A stretch of 27,454 nucleotides of DNA from Pseudomonadota bacterium (GCA_023441105.1 JAEZQX010000496.1:1-27454), one strand, 5' to 3'; positions 7,813 through 16,485 are shown, numbered from the stretch's first letter. The notes: generated by a model not told the origin, from the sequence alone. Numbers and translations: made by a program.

Positions 7813-10221
7813 TCAGAGCCGCATCCGCAAGCTGACCCAGAAGGTCCGGGGGGCGCCTGGCGCATAGAACGTCGTCTTGCGCCATGCCTCGGGATCGGTC
7901 TCGAAGCTGCCGTCGGGAAAGGCGTTCTCGCCCAGCAGCCCGCCGGTGGTGTATTCGCGGTCGAAGACGTTGTTGATGCGGGCGCCGAGCTCGATGTTCC
8001 GCGACAGTTCCCAGGCGCCGTGCAGGTGGAAGATGGCGTAGCCGCTGTTGCGGCCGCTGCCGAAGAACTCCCGGGTCTCGCCGAACGAATCGGTTGCCAC
8101 GCCAGGCTGGTGCTGGTTGTTCTCGTTGCCGCGGACATACGAGTCCGAGAAGGCGAGCATGGTGACGCCCAGCCTCACGCCTTCCGCGGGGTGGAAGTTG
8201 AGCCCCAGCTTGGCCTGGTGGCGCGGGATGTCGGTCATGCGGTCGCCGCTGCGCACCAGGATCTCGGCGTCGTCGGTCGCCTGCGGCGCGGTGCCGCGGG
8301 TGCTGTTGCCTTCCGAGACCAGCAGGACGTCGCGGCGGAAGGTGGCATCGACGTAGCCGTAGTTCGCCCACCAGTCGACGCGGCCGATGCGGCCGTTGGC
8401 GCCGATCTCCAGGCCCTGGCGGCGCGTCTCCGGCACGTTGGTGAAGTAGGCGAGGCTGCCGGCCCCGGCGCTGACGAACAGGATGTCGTCCTTGTTCACC
8501 GCCCGGTAGATCGCCGCCTGCCAGTCCATCAGCCTGCCGACCCGCCCGCGGGCGCCGACTTCGACGGTGCGGGTGGTGACCTGCTCGAGGAACGGGTCCG
8601 CCTGCATCGAGTTGGGCAGCAGGCAGGGGTTCTCCGGGTCGGCGCAAGCAAGCTCGATCGGCGACGGCGTGCGATTGCCCTGCGAGATTTCGCCGTACAA
8701 CCCGAGGGTCGGCACCGGGTTCCAGACCAGGCCGAGAGCGGGATTGAGCTTGGTGTAGCGGAAGTCGTTGTTGAGGAAGATCTGCTCGCCCTCGTCGTTG
8801 ATCATCGGCGGATCGAGCCGGTCGTCGGTCTTGACCGTGGCCACGTTGTAGCGCAGCGAACCGGTCAGCCGCCATTGCGGCGCCGGACGCCACGACTGCT
8901 CGACGAACAAGCCGTAGTTGTTCGTCCGTCCCTTGATGTTGACGATCTCCGTCTGGTCGTTGCCGGCCGCTGCGAAACCGCGCGTATCGGTGAAGCTGCC
9001 GAGCTCGTAGGTCCGCCGGTACTTGGCGCGGCTGGTGTCGAACTGGGCGCCGATGCTGGTGCCATGCTCCTCGGACCATTCGCGGTTCCAGACTGCGGTC
9101 AGCCCGAACTTGTCCTGCTCCAGCCGCGCGCGGTTCTGCACGGCGCTGCCTTCGCCGTCCGGATTCGGATCGTCCTCGAACGATTCGAGGCCGACCCGCG
9201 GATCCTCCACCTCGTTGACGTCGGCGTTGCGGAAGTTGCTGCGCAGGGTGCGCAGGTGGGCGTTGACGCGCAGCGCGGAGCGGCTGTCGAGATCGAAGCG
9301 GCCATTCCAGTTGAGCGCGGTCCCTTCGTTGCGGGTGACGTCGTCGTAGCTGTAGATGCTGCTGCGGTCCTCCTCGAGGAACTCGACCGGGGTGAGGCCG
9401 TTGCCGACGAGCTTGTTCGAGGCGCTCATCAGCGACACGTCGTGCTGCCACGAGCCGGCGCGGATGCCGGTGCGCGCGAACACCGATCCGAGCCGCGACT
9501 TGGAATGGTCGCGCCAGCCGCCGTCGTTCTCGAACTGTGCCGCGATGTAGGCATCGCTGCCGACGCGGTCGGCGGTGGCATCCTCGTTCACGCCGTACTC
9601 CGCGCTCAGCAGGTAGCGGTCATGGCTGCTGGCGCCGAGCTCGACGGCGGCACCCGGATGGGTGCGTCCGGACTTGGTAGTCAACACCAGGCTGCCGCCC
9701 AGCGTGTTGAGGCCGTAGACGGGATTCGAGCCTGGCGAGAGCTGGATCGACGCCAGCGCGTTGCGCGGCATCAGATCCCAGTTGACGGCGTCGCCGAAGG
9801 GTTCGTTCATGCGCATGCCGTCGAGGAAAATCGACAACCCTTGGGGCATGCCCAGCAGCGGGCTGGCGGCGAAACCGCGGAAGAGGACCGTCGCCTGGTG
9901 CTCGTTGCCTTGCGGCGTGTTCAGCGAGACGCCCGCCATGTTGCTGTTGAGCTGGTCCGGCACCGACAGGTTGCGGACCGCATCGAGTGCCTCGCCATCG
10001 AGCGTCTGGGGGTTGTAGGGCACCGCGGTGGTGGCGGCGTCGATTCCTGGAACGGGCATGGTGCCGATCACGCGGATAGGCTCCAGCGACGCTTCGCCTG
10101 CGGGCGGATTCAGCCGTGGTTCCCGGCCTTGCGCGCCGACGTAAGGGCTGCCGATGCAGGCGGTGATGGACACGGCGGCCGTCAGGGCCGTACGGGCGGA
10201 ATCCCAGCGTCTCCTCTTCAT
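7813..10221 (-). CDS. TonB-dependent outer-membrane receptor (last gene of the transporter/two-component run)
   Basis: The 802-residue protein has a signal peptide (MKRRRW... ending near VGAQG), then a plug domain with NLSVPDQLNSNMAGVSLNTP and FRGFAASPLLGMPQGLSIFL, and DGMRMNEPFGDAVNWDLMP, before a long beta-barrel with many TonB-receptor features (NPALGLVW, LYGEISQGNRTPSPIE, INNVFDREY near the C terminus). The ATG at 10221 was chosen because AAGGAG (10235-10230) lies 8 bp upstream and the signal peptide begins there. It follows the response-regulator gene by 125 bp on the same strand. The substrate is not readable from sequence. Position behind a PQQ-type ABC system suggests a metal or metallophore, comparable to the lanthanide receptor LutH of Methylobacterium/Methylorubrum (inference). 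The last residues are RMRL rather than the usual terminal phenylalanine. Confidence 0.88.
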   Translation of the reverse strand: MKRRRWDSARTALTAAVSITACIGSPYVGAQGREPRLNPPAGEASLEPIRVIGTMPVPGIDAATTAVPYNPQTLDGEALDAVRNLSVPDQLNSNMAGVSLNTPQGNEHQATVLFRGFAASPLLGMPQGLSIFLDGMRMNEPFGDAVNWDLMPRNALASIQLSPGSNPVYGLNTLGGSLVLTTKSGRTHPGAAVELGASSHDRYLLSAEYGVNEDATADRVGSDAYIAAQFENDGGWRDHSKSRLGSVFARTGIRAGSWQHDVSLMSASNKLVGNGLTPVEFLEEDRSSIYSYDDVTRNEGTALNWNGRFDLDSRSALRVNAHLRTLRSNFRNADVNEVEDPRVGLESFEDDPNPDGEGSAVQNRARLEQDKFGLTAVWNREWSEEHGTSIGAQFDTSRAKYRRTYELGSFTDTRGFAAAGNDQTEIVNIKGRTNNYGLFVEQSWRPAPQWRLTGSLRYNVATVKTDDRLDPPMINDEGEQIFLNNDFRYTKLNPALGLVWNPVPTLGLYGEISQGNRTPSPIELACADPENPCLLPNSMQADPFLEQVTTRTVEVGARGRVGRLMDWQAAIYRAVNKDDILFVSAGAGSLAYFTNVPETRRQGLEIGANGRIGRVDWWANYGYVDATFRRDVLLVSEGNSTRGTAPQATDDAEILVRSGDRMTDIPRHQAKLGLNFHPAEGVRLGVTMLAFSDSYVRGNENNQHQPGVATDSFGETREFFGSGRNSGYAIFHLHGAWELSRNIELGARINNVFDREYTTGGLLGENAFPDGSFETDPEAWRKTTFYAPGAPRTFWVSLRMRL

Positions 10222-10346
10222 CGATTCCACTCCTTCTTTTCGCCCAATTCTTGCAGCGGGCCTGAAGGCGTGGAGCCGGGGCAGCCGGGAAATTCTCCTG
10301 AGTATCGCGAGCCGCGGGACGACAGTCGTCGCGCCGGCGGACCGGC
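10222..10346 (-). promoter_or_regulatory. Leader of the TonB receptor gene with ribosome-binding site and palindrome
   Basis: This 125-bp gap lies between the response-regulator stop and the TonB receptor start. It holds a strong AAGGAG ribosome-binding site (10235-10230 on the minus strand). A 13-bp palindrome, GACGAC-A-GTCGTC, lies at 10318-10330, about 97 bp before the ATG. That palindrome sits where a regulator, perhaps the response regulator encoded next to it, could bind. I cannot define a convincing -10/-35 pair, so whether the receptor has its own promoter is open. Confidence 0.4.
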
Positions 10347-10991
10347 TCAGGCGCCGGGCCAACCGCACTCGAGGAGCTGGCGCGTGAGCTGGAAGTCGTT
10401 ATCCACCGCGAGCTTGTGACGCGCCGCGGAGAGGTGGTTGGCGATGGTCTTGGGGCTGAGCGACAGGGCGACCGCGATCTCCTCGAGCTGGTGGCCACGA
10501 AGCAGCTGCGCGAGGATCTCGAGCTCGCGCGGTGTCAGGAGCTTGAGCCGCTCGGCCGCCGCATCGTCGCTGGCCAGCGCCCGGCGGCAAAGGGCGTCGA
10601 GATACTGCTGTCCCCAGGACACCGCCAGGATCGCGGACAGCAGGTCGCCGGGCTCGCTCGACTTGGAGACGAATCCCAAGGCGCCGACCCGCAGCGCATG
10701 CGTGATCGCCGGCTTGGAATCATGCATCGAGAAGACGATGAAGCGGAGCTGCGGAAAGCGCCGGCTGGCCTGTTCGATGAAGTCGAAGCCGGTCCTGCCG
10801 CCGAGACGGATGTCGACGATGGCGACCTGGGGCAGGCGCTGCTCCCGTTCCAGCGCCTGCAGCATCGCATAGGCGTCGTCGGCCGAGCCGGCCTCGCCGG
10901 TGACATGAAAGCGGGCATCCGCCTCGAGCAGCCGGCGGTAGCCGGCGCGAACCGCCACATGGTCATCGAGCAGCAGCAGGCCGATGCTCAT
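10347..10991 (-). CDS. NarL/FixJ-type response regulator
   Basis: The 214-residue protein has an N-terminal receiver domain with acidic pair D9/D10, phosphoacceptor D60 in VAIVDIRLGG, S88 in FSMH and K110 in FVSK. A C-terminal LuxR helix-turn-helix follows from about 148 to 205 (LTPRELEILAQLLRG, then IAVALSLSPKTIANHLSAAR). It is therefore a DNA-binding response regulator. It is encoded 4 bp after the sensor kinase gene and is clearly its partner. The family includes MoxX of Paracoccus and PedR/ErbR-type regulators of PQQ-dependent alcohol oxidation. I infer control of the neighbouring transport and methanol-oxidation genes. Targets are not proven by the sequence. Confidence 0.93.
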   Translation of the reverse strand: MSIGLLLLDDHVAVRAGYRRLLEADARFHVTGEAGSADDAYAMLQALEREQRLPQVAIVDIRLGGRTGFDFIEQASRRFPQLRFIVFSMHDSKPAITHALRVGALGFVSKSSEPGDLLSAILAVSWGQQYLDALCRRALASDDAAAERLKLLTPRELEILAQLLRGHQLEEIAVALSLSPKTIANHLSAARHKLAVDNDFQLTRQLLECGWPGA

Positions 10992-10995
10992 CGCG

Positions 10996-12408
10996 CTAGG
11001 CGTCCTGCAGCGGCTCTTCGAGCGGCTGCGCCTGGCGGGCGGGAGGGAGCGACCGGTGCTCGGCGGTTCGCCCGGGCCAGGCCCGGGCCGAGGTCCCGGG
11101 CAATGCGGCAGGGCTGCGGTGCGCGAGCGGCAGTCTCAGCGTGACCTCCCACCCGCCGGCAACCGCAGCCGGCCCCGCCTGCAAGTCTCCGCCGCCGGCG
11201 CAGGCGCGCTCGCGCATTCCGATGATGCCGTACCCGTTGCCGGCTGCGCCTGGGCGGGCGCTGACACCATCGTTCCCGATGATCAACCGGCCTGCCGTCG
11301 AATCGAGCGCCAGCCGCACGCTCACCCGCGCCGGGCGGGCGTGGCGAAAGGCATTGGCAAGCGCTTCCTGCAGGACCCGCGCGCCGGTCTCGCGCGCCGC
11401 CTCGCCGAGCAGTGACAGCGAAGTCGCATCGATCCCCTCGACCTGGAAACGCACCGTCGGCTCGCGACGCCGCCACTCCTCGAGCACGCCCGGCAGGTCC
11501 AGGTCCGGCAGCACCATCGGCTGCCCGTGGCGCAGGCGCTCGAGGATCGAACGCACGGAATGCTGCAACGAGTGGATCCCGGCGGCAACCGACGCGATGC
11601 TGGCGTTGTCGCTGCCCGAAGCGCGCAGCAGATGGATCTCGGCCGCGATCACCGCGAGCCGCTGGCCGAGATCGTCGTGCAGCTCGCGAGCCAGCGACTT
11701 GCGCTCGTTCTCGCGCAGGCTGACCAGCTCGAGCGTCAGCTCGTTCTGCATCCGGCGGGTCTGTTCGAGTGATTCCGCGAGATGGTTCAGCGCCTTGGCC
11801 AGGGCGGAGAATTCAGCCACCGGCGGGTCGGGCACGCGGCGCGACAATTCGCCCTCGGCCATGCGGGTCGCGGCGCGGGTCATGTCCGACAGCGGATCGC
11901 GCACGCCGCGCACCACCCAGCCATGTCCGACGCCCAGTGCGCCGAGGGCAAGCGCCAGCGCGACCAGCACGATCGACATGTCGAACACCTGCTCCTGCAA
12001 CTCGCCCACTGCATGGCCCTCGACCACCAGGGCCGGCCCCGAGGCGTCGTCTCCGAGGGGGATCACGAAGCGGTCGCTGACGCCGAACCAGCGGGTGGTG
12101 AGCGACTCGAGCAGGGAGCGGGCTGGCGGCTGGGTTGCGGCTTCGCCGGGCGTGTCGACCACGTGCAGCCGCAGCCCACGGAGCGAGCGAGGATCCGGAT
12201 CCGACGGCCATGCTTGCTGCCGCTGCAGCGCACCGGTGCGGGCGGCCTGCACCGCCAACTCGGTGAGCTCGCGTGCAGCCCGCACTTCCTGATGCACGTT
12301 GACGACGGTCAGCGCCCCGAACCCAACGGCGGCGATCAAGGCGACCGCGGCCGTGGCCAGCGCGGTGCGGCGGAACAGGACACCGGCCAGCTGCGGCGCC
12401 GGCCGCAC
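10996..12408 (-). CDS. Sensor histidine kinase of the NarX/UhpB group (MoxY-like)
   Basis: The 470-residue protein has a first membrane segment at about 15-38, a periplasmic sensor region at 39-143 and a second membrane segment at 144-168. A HAMP domain follows (169-221), then a HisKA_3 dimerisation domain with phosphoacceptor H244 in SLARELHDDLGQRLAVI. The ATPase domain has N-box ALANAFRHARP and G-box GNGYGIIGMRERA. The short periplasmic domain resembles that of MoxY-type kinases (judged from memory), which control methanol dehydrogenase genes in Paracoccus. The start is a GTG at 12408, one base past the permease TGA, implying coupling. The C terminus has about 40 low-complexity residues after the kinase core. 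The signal sensed is unknown; metal or methanol-derived cues are plausible from context. Confidence 0.92.
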   Translation of the reverse strand: MRPAPQLAGVLFRRTALATAAVALIAAVGFGALTVVNVHQEVRAARELTELAVQAARTGALQRQQAWPSDPDPRSLRGLRLHVVDTPGEAATQPPARSLLESLTTRWFGVSDRFVIPLGDDASGPALVVEGHAVGELQEQVFDMSIVLVALALALGALGVGHGWVVRGVRDPLSDMTRAATRMAEGELSRRVPDPPVAEFSALAKALNHLAESLEQTRRMQNELTLELVSLRENERKSLARELHDDLGQRLAVIAAEIHLLRASGSDNASIASVAAGIHSLQHSVRSILERLRHGQPMVLPDLDLPGVLEEWRRREPTVRFQVEGIDATSLSLLGEAARETGARVLQEALANAFRHARPARVSVRLALDSTAGRLIIGNDGVSARPGAAGNGYGIIGMRERACAGGGDLQAGPAAVAGGWEVTLRLPLAHRSPAALPGTSARAWPGRTAEHRSLPPARQAQPLEEPLQDA

Positions 12409-12409
12409 G

Positions 12410-13267
12410 TCAGGCGCCTCCGGGCGGACCGCCGCGCTTCATCAGGCCGCGCTGGGGATCGTAGCCGAAGAGGGCGATGGTGAACAGGACCACGGCGACC
12501 ACCGCTGTCACCAGGATCGCGACGCCGTTGAACTGCCCGACCAGCGCGAACCTGATCGCCTCCACCGCGTAGCTGAAGGGATTGAAGCGCGCCAGCTGCC
12601 AGACCCAGGTGGCGCCGGATTCCTGCAGCTTCCACAGCGGGTAGAGCGCACTCGAGATGAAGAACATCGGGAAGATCACGAAGTTCATCGTGCCGGCGAA
12701 ATTCTCCAGCTGCCGCACGTTGACCGACAGCACGAGTCCGAGCGCGGCCAGCATCAGCGCCGCCAGCACGATCACCGGCAGCGACAGGAGCAGGTTGGCG
12801 AAGGTGATGTCGACGCCGAAGAGCATGGCGACCAGCAGGAACACCACCGCCTGCAGCAGCGACAGGAAGGCGCCGGCGAGCAGCTTGCCGAACAGCAGCA
12901 CGCCGCGGGCCAGCGGTGCGGTCAGCAGCAGCCGCATCATGCCCATCTCGCGGTCGTACACCATGGCCAGGCTGGAGAGCATGCCGTTGAAGAGCAGCAC
13001 CATGCCCACCAGGCCCGGCGTGAGGTAGACCTTGTATTCGACGTAGGTCTCGTACGGCGGGATGATGGACACGCCGAAGACATTCTGGAAGCCGGAGGCG
13101 AAGACGATCAGCCACAGGGCGGGCCGGACCACCGACGACACCAGCCGTCCGGGCTGGCGCAGGAACTTGCCGACCTCGCGGCCGACCAGGGCCAGCAGCG
13201 CGGGGACGACATGGCGGGCGATGCCGCGGCGCCGGACGACCGGCGGCAGGTCGACGGCGCTGGTCAT
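12410..13267 (-). CDS. ABC-2 type transporter permease of the PQQ-associated ABC system (PedC/LutF-like)
   Basis: The 285-residue protein is an integral membrane ABC-2 permease with about six hydrophobic segments (about 45-61, 85-103, 125-151, 158-182, 193-211 and 248-268). It has the family's cytoplasmic VYDREMGMMRLLLTAPL motif (103-119) and the late RFNPFSYAVEAIR motif (227-239). It corresponds to the permease found with PQQ-dependent alcohol dehydrogenases (PedC-type). It pairs with the ATPase encoded at 15739-16485, three genes upstream. The ATG at 13267 overlaps the TGA of the binding-protein gene (ATGA). ABC-2 permeases usually export, so pairing with a periplasmic binding protein is odd. 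Transport direction is not determined by the sequence. Confidence 0.9.
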   Translation of the reverse strand: MTSAVDLPPVVRRRGIARHVVPALLALVGREVGKFLRQPGRLVSSVVRPALWLIVFASGFQNVFGVSIIPPYETYVEYKVYLTPGLVGMVLLFNGMLSSLAMVYDREMGMMRLLLTAPLARGVLLFGKLLAGAFLSLLQAVVFLLVAMLFGVDITFANLLLSLPVIVLAALMLAALGLVLSVNVRQLENFAGTMNFVIFPMFFISSALYPLWKLQESGATWVWQLARFNPFSYAVEAIRFALVGQFNGVAILVTAVVAVVLFTIALFGYDPQRGLMKRGGPPGGA

Positions 13268-14574
13268 TCCTTCATCGCCTTGCAGGTCGACTCCGGCTGG
13301 TCGGCGCCGAGGGTATCGAGGGTGTCGCGCTGGTGCAGGAAGCCTTCGAATGGCGCGATGCCGACGATGCCGTCGCCGTAACCGAGGAACACCGGCTGGC
13401 GCAGTTGCTGGTCCCAGGGCCTGAAGTTGAGCCGCACACCCTTGAAGCCGTCGAGTATGGTCTGCGGTGAACGAAGGAAGGCGCGCAGGTCGGCGGCTGC
13501 GGCGTCCGGCCGCGCGGCCAGGCCGTGGGTGACGGCCTTGACCGCCATCCAGGCGGACCAGTCCCAGCCGGACATCGGGCGTTTGGCCGTCCTGCGGAAG
13601 CGCTTGTTCAACTGCGGCGCGCCGTAGCGCTCGAAATGCGGATGCCAGGCCTGCGCGATCACGCCGTTCGAGCCGACCACCGGCCGCGGCAACACCGTCT
13701 TGAACGGCACCTCGCGGGCGAACTCGCCGTCGGCATCCATGACCGCGACCGCGTCGTAGTCGAGGTTGCCGGTCAGCAGCGCGATGTTGCCGAGCTCGCG
13801 CTCGCGTGGATCGTTGGACAGCTTGAACGGCCGCGTAGCGACCGGCTTGAGACCGAACTTGCGCAATGATTGTCCGAACGCCTGGCCGAGGCGCTGGTCC
13901 TCCTCGCCCGGTCCCTGGAGGATCAGCACCCGCGGCCAGCGCCGCGCGGCGAGCAACTGCGCCAGCGCATCCGTGCCCATCCGTTGGCTGGGGATGACAT
14001 GGAACACCTGCGGATGGCAATTGGCGCCGCGCAGGCGATCGTCGTCCGCCGTGGCATTGATCAACAGCGGCGCTTTCCCGCCGAGTCCTGCAATATGCGA
14101 CGCCAGCGCCTCCACCCAATCGCCGGGCAGGTCGAGGACCACCGCCAGCACGCCGCGTCCGGCCCATGCGTCTAGCGCGGCGAAGGCGGCCGCCTGGTCG
14201 GCAGCCTCGACCTCGTCGAGGCTCACCTGCAGGCCCTGCGCCTCCAGCGCGAAGCCCGCTTCCGACAGCGCCAGGACGGCACCCGGAAGCGGTCGCGCCG
14301 CCGGGCTGGCGGGGAACTCGCGCTCCATGCGATTCTCGTCGTAGCGCGGATCGTCCTGCCAGGTGAGATAGCCGATCAGGACCTCGCGCGCCGGCGCCGG
14401 CGGTGGCTCCGCCGCCGTGCCCTGGGACGTCGCCGGCACCGGTCCCTGCGCCAGCGCCGGCGCCGGAACCGACGCGATGAACATCGCCAGCGGAAGTGCC
14501 GGCGCAAGTGCCGGCAGCCGGGCCGCGGCGCCCGCCAGGACCCGCCGCAGCCGGGCAAGGGTGGCTGTCGCCAT
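13264..14574 (-). CDS. Periplasmic ABC binding protein of the PQQ alcohol-dehydrogenase system (LutA/PedA-type)
   Basis: The 436-residue protein starts with a long signal peptide (cleavage probably after PAPALA near residue 42). It continues as a leucine-binding-type periplasmic protein: IGYLTWQDDPRYDENRMERE, then PGAVLALSEAGF, VFHVIPSQRMGTDALAQLL, WPRVLILQGPGEED and a C-terminal LNFRPWDQQLRQPVFLGYGDG. The form matches the substrate-binding family associated with PQQ-dependent alcohol dehydrogenases. In Methylorubrum the equivalent LutA belongs to the lanthanide uptake system (established elsewhere; its transfer to this gene is inference). It begins 2 bp after the beta-propeller gene and overlaps the permease gene. 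Acidic residues are frequent in the first third of the mature protein, but I cannot assign a binding site. Confidence 0.85.
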   Translation of the reverse strand: MATATLARLRRVLAGAAARLPALAPALPLAMFIASVPAPALAQGPVPATSQGTAAEPPPAPAREVLIGYLTWQDDPRYDENRMEREFPASPAARPLPGAVLALSEAGFALEAQGLQVSLDEVEAADQAAAFAALDAWAGRGVLAVVLDLPGDWVEALASHIAGLGGKAPLLINATADDDRLRGANCHPQVFHVIPSQRMGTDALAQLLAARRWPRVLILQGPGEEDQRLGQAFGQSLRKFGLKPVATRPFKLSNDPRERELGNIALLTGNLDYDAVAVMDADGEFAREVPFKTVLPRPVVGSNGVIAQAWHPHFERYGAPQLNKRFRRTAKRPMSGWDWSAWMAVKAVTHGLAARPDAAAADLRAFLRSPQTILDGFKGVRLNFRPWDQQLRQPVFLGYGDGIVGIAPFEGFLHQRDTLDTLGADQPESTCKAMKE

Positions 14575-14576
14575 CC

Positions 14577-15665
14577 TCAGTCGTCCACCACCACGGTGTG
14601 CGGCACGCGTCCCACCTTGACCGAGCGCAACGCCTTGGCCGCCGATGTGTCGACCACCGACACGTCGTCGGACAGGCCGTTGGCGACGAACAGCAGCGAC
14701 TCGTCGCCATTGAGCGCAAGACCCCAGGCCCGTTTGCCGACCAGCACCAGCGACTCGACCTTCCTGCTGGCCACGTCGATGCGGGCGACATGGTTGGCCC
14801 GCCCGAGGCCGATCCAGGCAGTCTTGCCGTCGCGGGTCATCACCATCCCGACCGGCGTGATGTCGTTGGGCCGGAAGCCCTTCACCTCGAAGCGGATCTC
14901 GTGCTTCACGGTGTGGTCCGCCCGGTCGATGATCGACACGGTGCCGGCCAGCTCGCTGGTCACCCAGAGCTCCTTGTCGTCCGGCGTGATCAGGAAGCGG
15001 CGCGGCCGGTTGGGCACCGGCACGTTCTTGATGATCTTGCCGCTGGCGGTATCGATCACATGGACCATGTTGGCCACTTCGGAAGTCACGTAGGCGAGCT
15101 TGCCGTCGCGACTCACCTTGATGCCCTCCGGCTCCTCGCCGGTCTTGATGGTCTTGACCACCTTCTTGGAGGCGATGTCGACGATGGAAAGCTGCGCATC
15201 GTCTTCGTTGGTGACGTAGATCAGCTTGCCGTCCGGGCTCAGGTCGAGGATCTCCGGATCCTCGCCGAGCGGGATGGAGTCGACCGTCTTGCGCGTCTTG
15301 AGGTCGATCAGGTCGGCACGGTCGCTGTCGCTGCAGGTCACGACCAGGCGCTGGCGATCCGGCGTGAGTTGCATGTGCCGCGGCCGCTTGCAGGTGGCGA
15401 TGGTGCCGACCACCGCCTGCGTCTTCGCGTCGAGCATGGTGATGGCATTGTCCTTCTCGCTGGACACGTAGACGAGCCCGGTCCCCGCCGCCTGCGCGGT
15501 AGCGGCCGCGACCACGACGACGACTGCCAGACCGACGAAGCTCGTGGCGGCGATGCCGCGCCACCCGCGACGACTGTCGTCCGGCGCGACGCTGGCTGCG
15601 GCGGGGCTACCCCGGCGGCGCGACGAAGGGGGCAGGCCCCGCAGTCCCACGGGCTTCCGGCTCAT
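14577..15665 (-). CDS. YVTN-type beta-propeller protein of the PQQ-associated ABC cluster
   Basis: The 362-residue protein has repeats of about 40 residues with the YVTN pattern: LVYVSSEKDNAITMLD, LIYVTNEDDAQLSIVD, LAYVTSEVANMVHVID, LWVTSELAGTVSIID and LFVANGLSDDVSVVD. This predicts a secreted seven-bladed propeller. It corresponds to the PQQ-dependent catabolism-associated beta-propeller family that accompanies this ABC system. A signal peptide (RRGWRGIAATSFVG onward, cleaved near AQA) is preceded by about 33 extra arginine- and proline-containing residues. No ATG, GTG or TTG occurs directly before the signal peptide, so I keep the ATG at 15665; a GTG at 15650 is possible. The gene starts 73 bp after the ATPase gene and ends 2 bp before the binding-protein gene. 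Its exact role is unknown; a periplasmic scaffold or metal chaperone is conceivable. Confidence 0.9.
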   Translation of the reverse strand: MSRKPVGLRGLPPSSRRRGSPAAASVAPDDSRRGWRGIAATSFVGLAVVVVVAAATAQAAGTGLVYVSSEKDNAITMLDAKTQAVVGTIATCKRPRHMQLTPDRQRLVVTCSDSDRADLIDLKTRKTVDSIPLGEDPEILDLSPDGKLIYVTNEDDAQLSIVDIASKKVVKTIKTGEEPEGIKVSRDGKLAYVTSEVANMVHVIDTASGKIIKNVPVPNRPRRFLITPDDKELWVTSELAGTVSIIDRADHTVKHEIRFEVKGFRPNDITPVGMVMTRDGKTAWIGLGRANHVARIDVASRKVESLVLVGKRAWGLALNGDESLLFVANGLSDDVSVVDTSAAKALRSVKVGRVPHTVVVDD

Positions 15666-15738
15666 GCACTGTCTCCTGTCTTCATGCTGATGTCCGGCGC
15701 CCCCTCGGCGACGAGCCCTTGCCCGCTTGCCGCGACCG

Positions 15739-16485
15739 TCAGCGCGAGCCGCCGGTCATCGCGAGGAACGCCGCTTCCACCGATGGACTGGACTGCTGCG
15801 CCAGCAGCCCGGCCACCGTCCCATCGTAGCGCACACTTCCCTGATGGAGCACGATCACCCGGTCGGCCCGCTCGGCCTCTTCCGTCAGGTGCGTGGCCCA
15901 CAGCACGGCGCGGCCTTCTTCCTTGCAACCATCCTTGACGTCGCCGAGCAGTTGCCCGCGCGAGGCCGGGTCGAGGCCGACGGTGGCTTCATCCATCAGC
16001 AGGACGCGCGGCGAAGACAGCAGGGCACGGGCCAGCTCCACCTTGCGGCGGGTGCCGCCGGAGAGCTTGCGGCACGGGTCGCGGCCCCGGTCGGCGATGC
16101 CGAAGCGTTCGAGAAGCGCCTGCCTGCGCGCCTTGGCCGATCGCGGCTCGAGGCCGTGCAGCGCAGCATGGAAGGCGAGGTTGGCCTCGACCGACAGGTC
16201 GAGGTCCAGCGCCGGCTGCTGGAACACCACGCCCAGTTCGCCCAGGGCGCGCGGCCAGGCACCGGCGCCGTCCATGCGGTGCCCGCCGATGGCGACGCTG
16301 CCGGCGTCGCTGGCATAGAGCCCGGTGAGGATCTGGAAGAGGGTGGTCTTGCCGGCGCCGTTCGGGCCCAGCAGCGCGACGAACTCGCCGGGCGCGATGG
16401 TGAAGCTGACGCCGTGGAGCACTTCGCGTTGACCGAAGCGCTTGACCAGCTTGTCGACGGAAAGGGCAGTGCCGTTGATTGCCAT
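15739..16485 (-). CDS. ABC transporter ATP-binding protein of the PQQ-associated system (LutE/PedB-like)
   Basis: The 248-residue ATPase has Walker A GPNGAGKT (40-47), Q-loop at Q89/Q90, signature LSGGT (141-145), Walker B VLLMDEA (161-167) and H-loop H199 in WATH. It is of the ABC-2 exporter-associated type and should energise the permease encoded at 12410-13267. The signature ends in threonine rather than the usual glutamine, a known variant within ABC-2-type ATPases. It is the first gene of the minus-strand run and diverges from the Bug-type gene across only 39 bp. Family assignment to the PQQ-alcohol-dehydrogenase ABC system rests mainly on the companion propeller and binding-protein genes. 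Confidence 0.92.
   Translation of the reverse strand: MAINGTALSVDKLVKRFGQREVLHGVSFTIAPGEFVALLGPNGAGKTTLFQILTGLYASDAGSVAIGGHRMDGAGAWPRALGELGVVFQQPALDLDLSVEANLAFHAALHGLEPRSAKARRQALLERFGIADRGRDPCRKLSGGTRRKVELARALLSSPRVLLMDEATVGLDPASRGQLLGDVKDGCKEEGRAVLWATHLTEEAERADRVIVLHQGSVRYDGTVAGLLAQQSSPSVEAAFLAMTGGSR

Noticed and set aside
10222..10346. A possible cobalamin-type riboswitch before the TonB receptor, suggested by a GGCTGCCCCGG-like stretch on the minus strand
   Set aside because: The rest of the B12-box consensus and its expected pairing are missing, and the leader is too short.
7540..10419. A plus-strand open frame of about 960 codons opposite the TonB receptor
   Set aside because: It is a shadow of the receptor gene; no domain, start context or ribosome-binding site supports it.
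14496..15938. A plus-strand open frame of 480 codons opposite the beta-propeller gene
   Set aside because: The repeating D/H/V-rich sequence mirrors the propeller repeats on the true strand.
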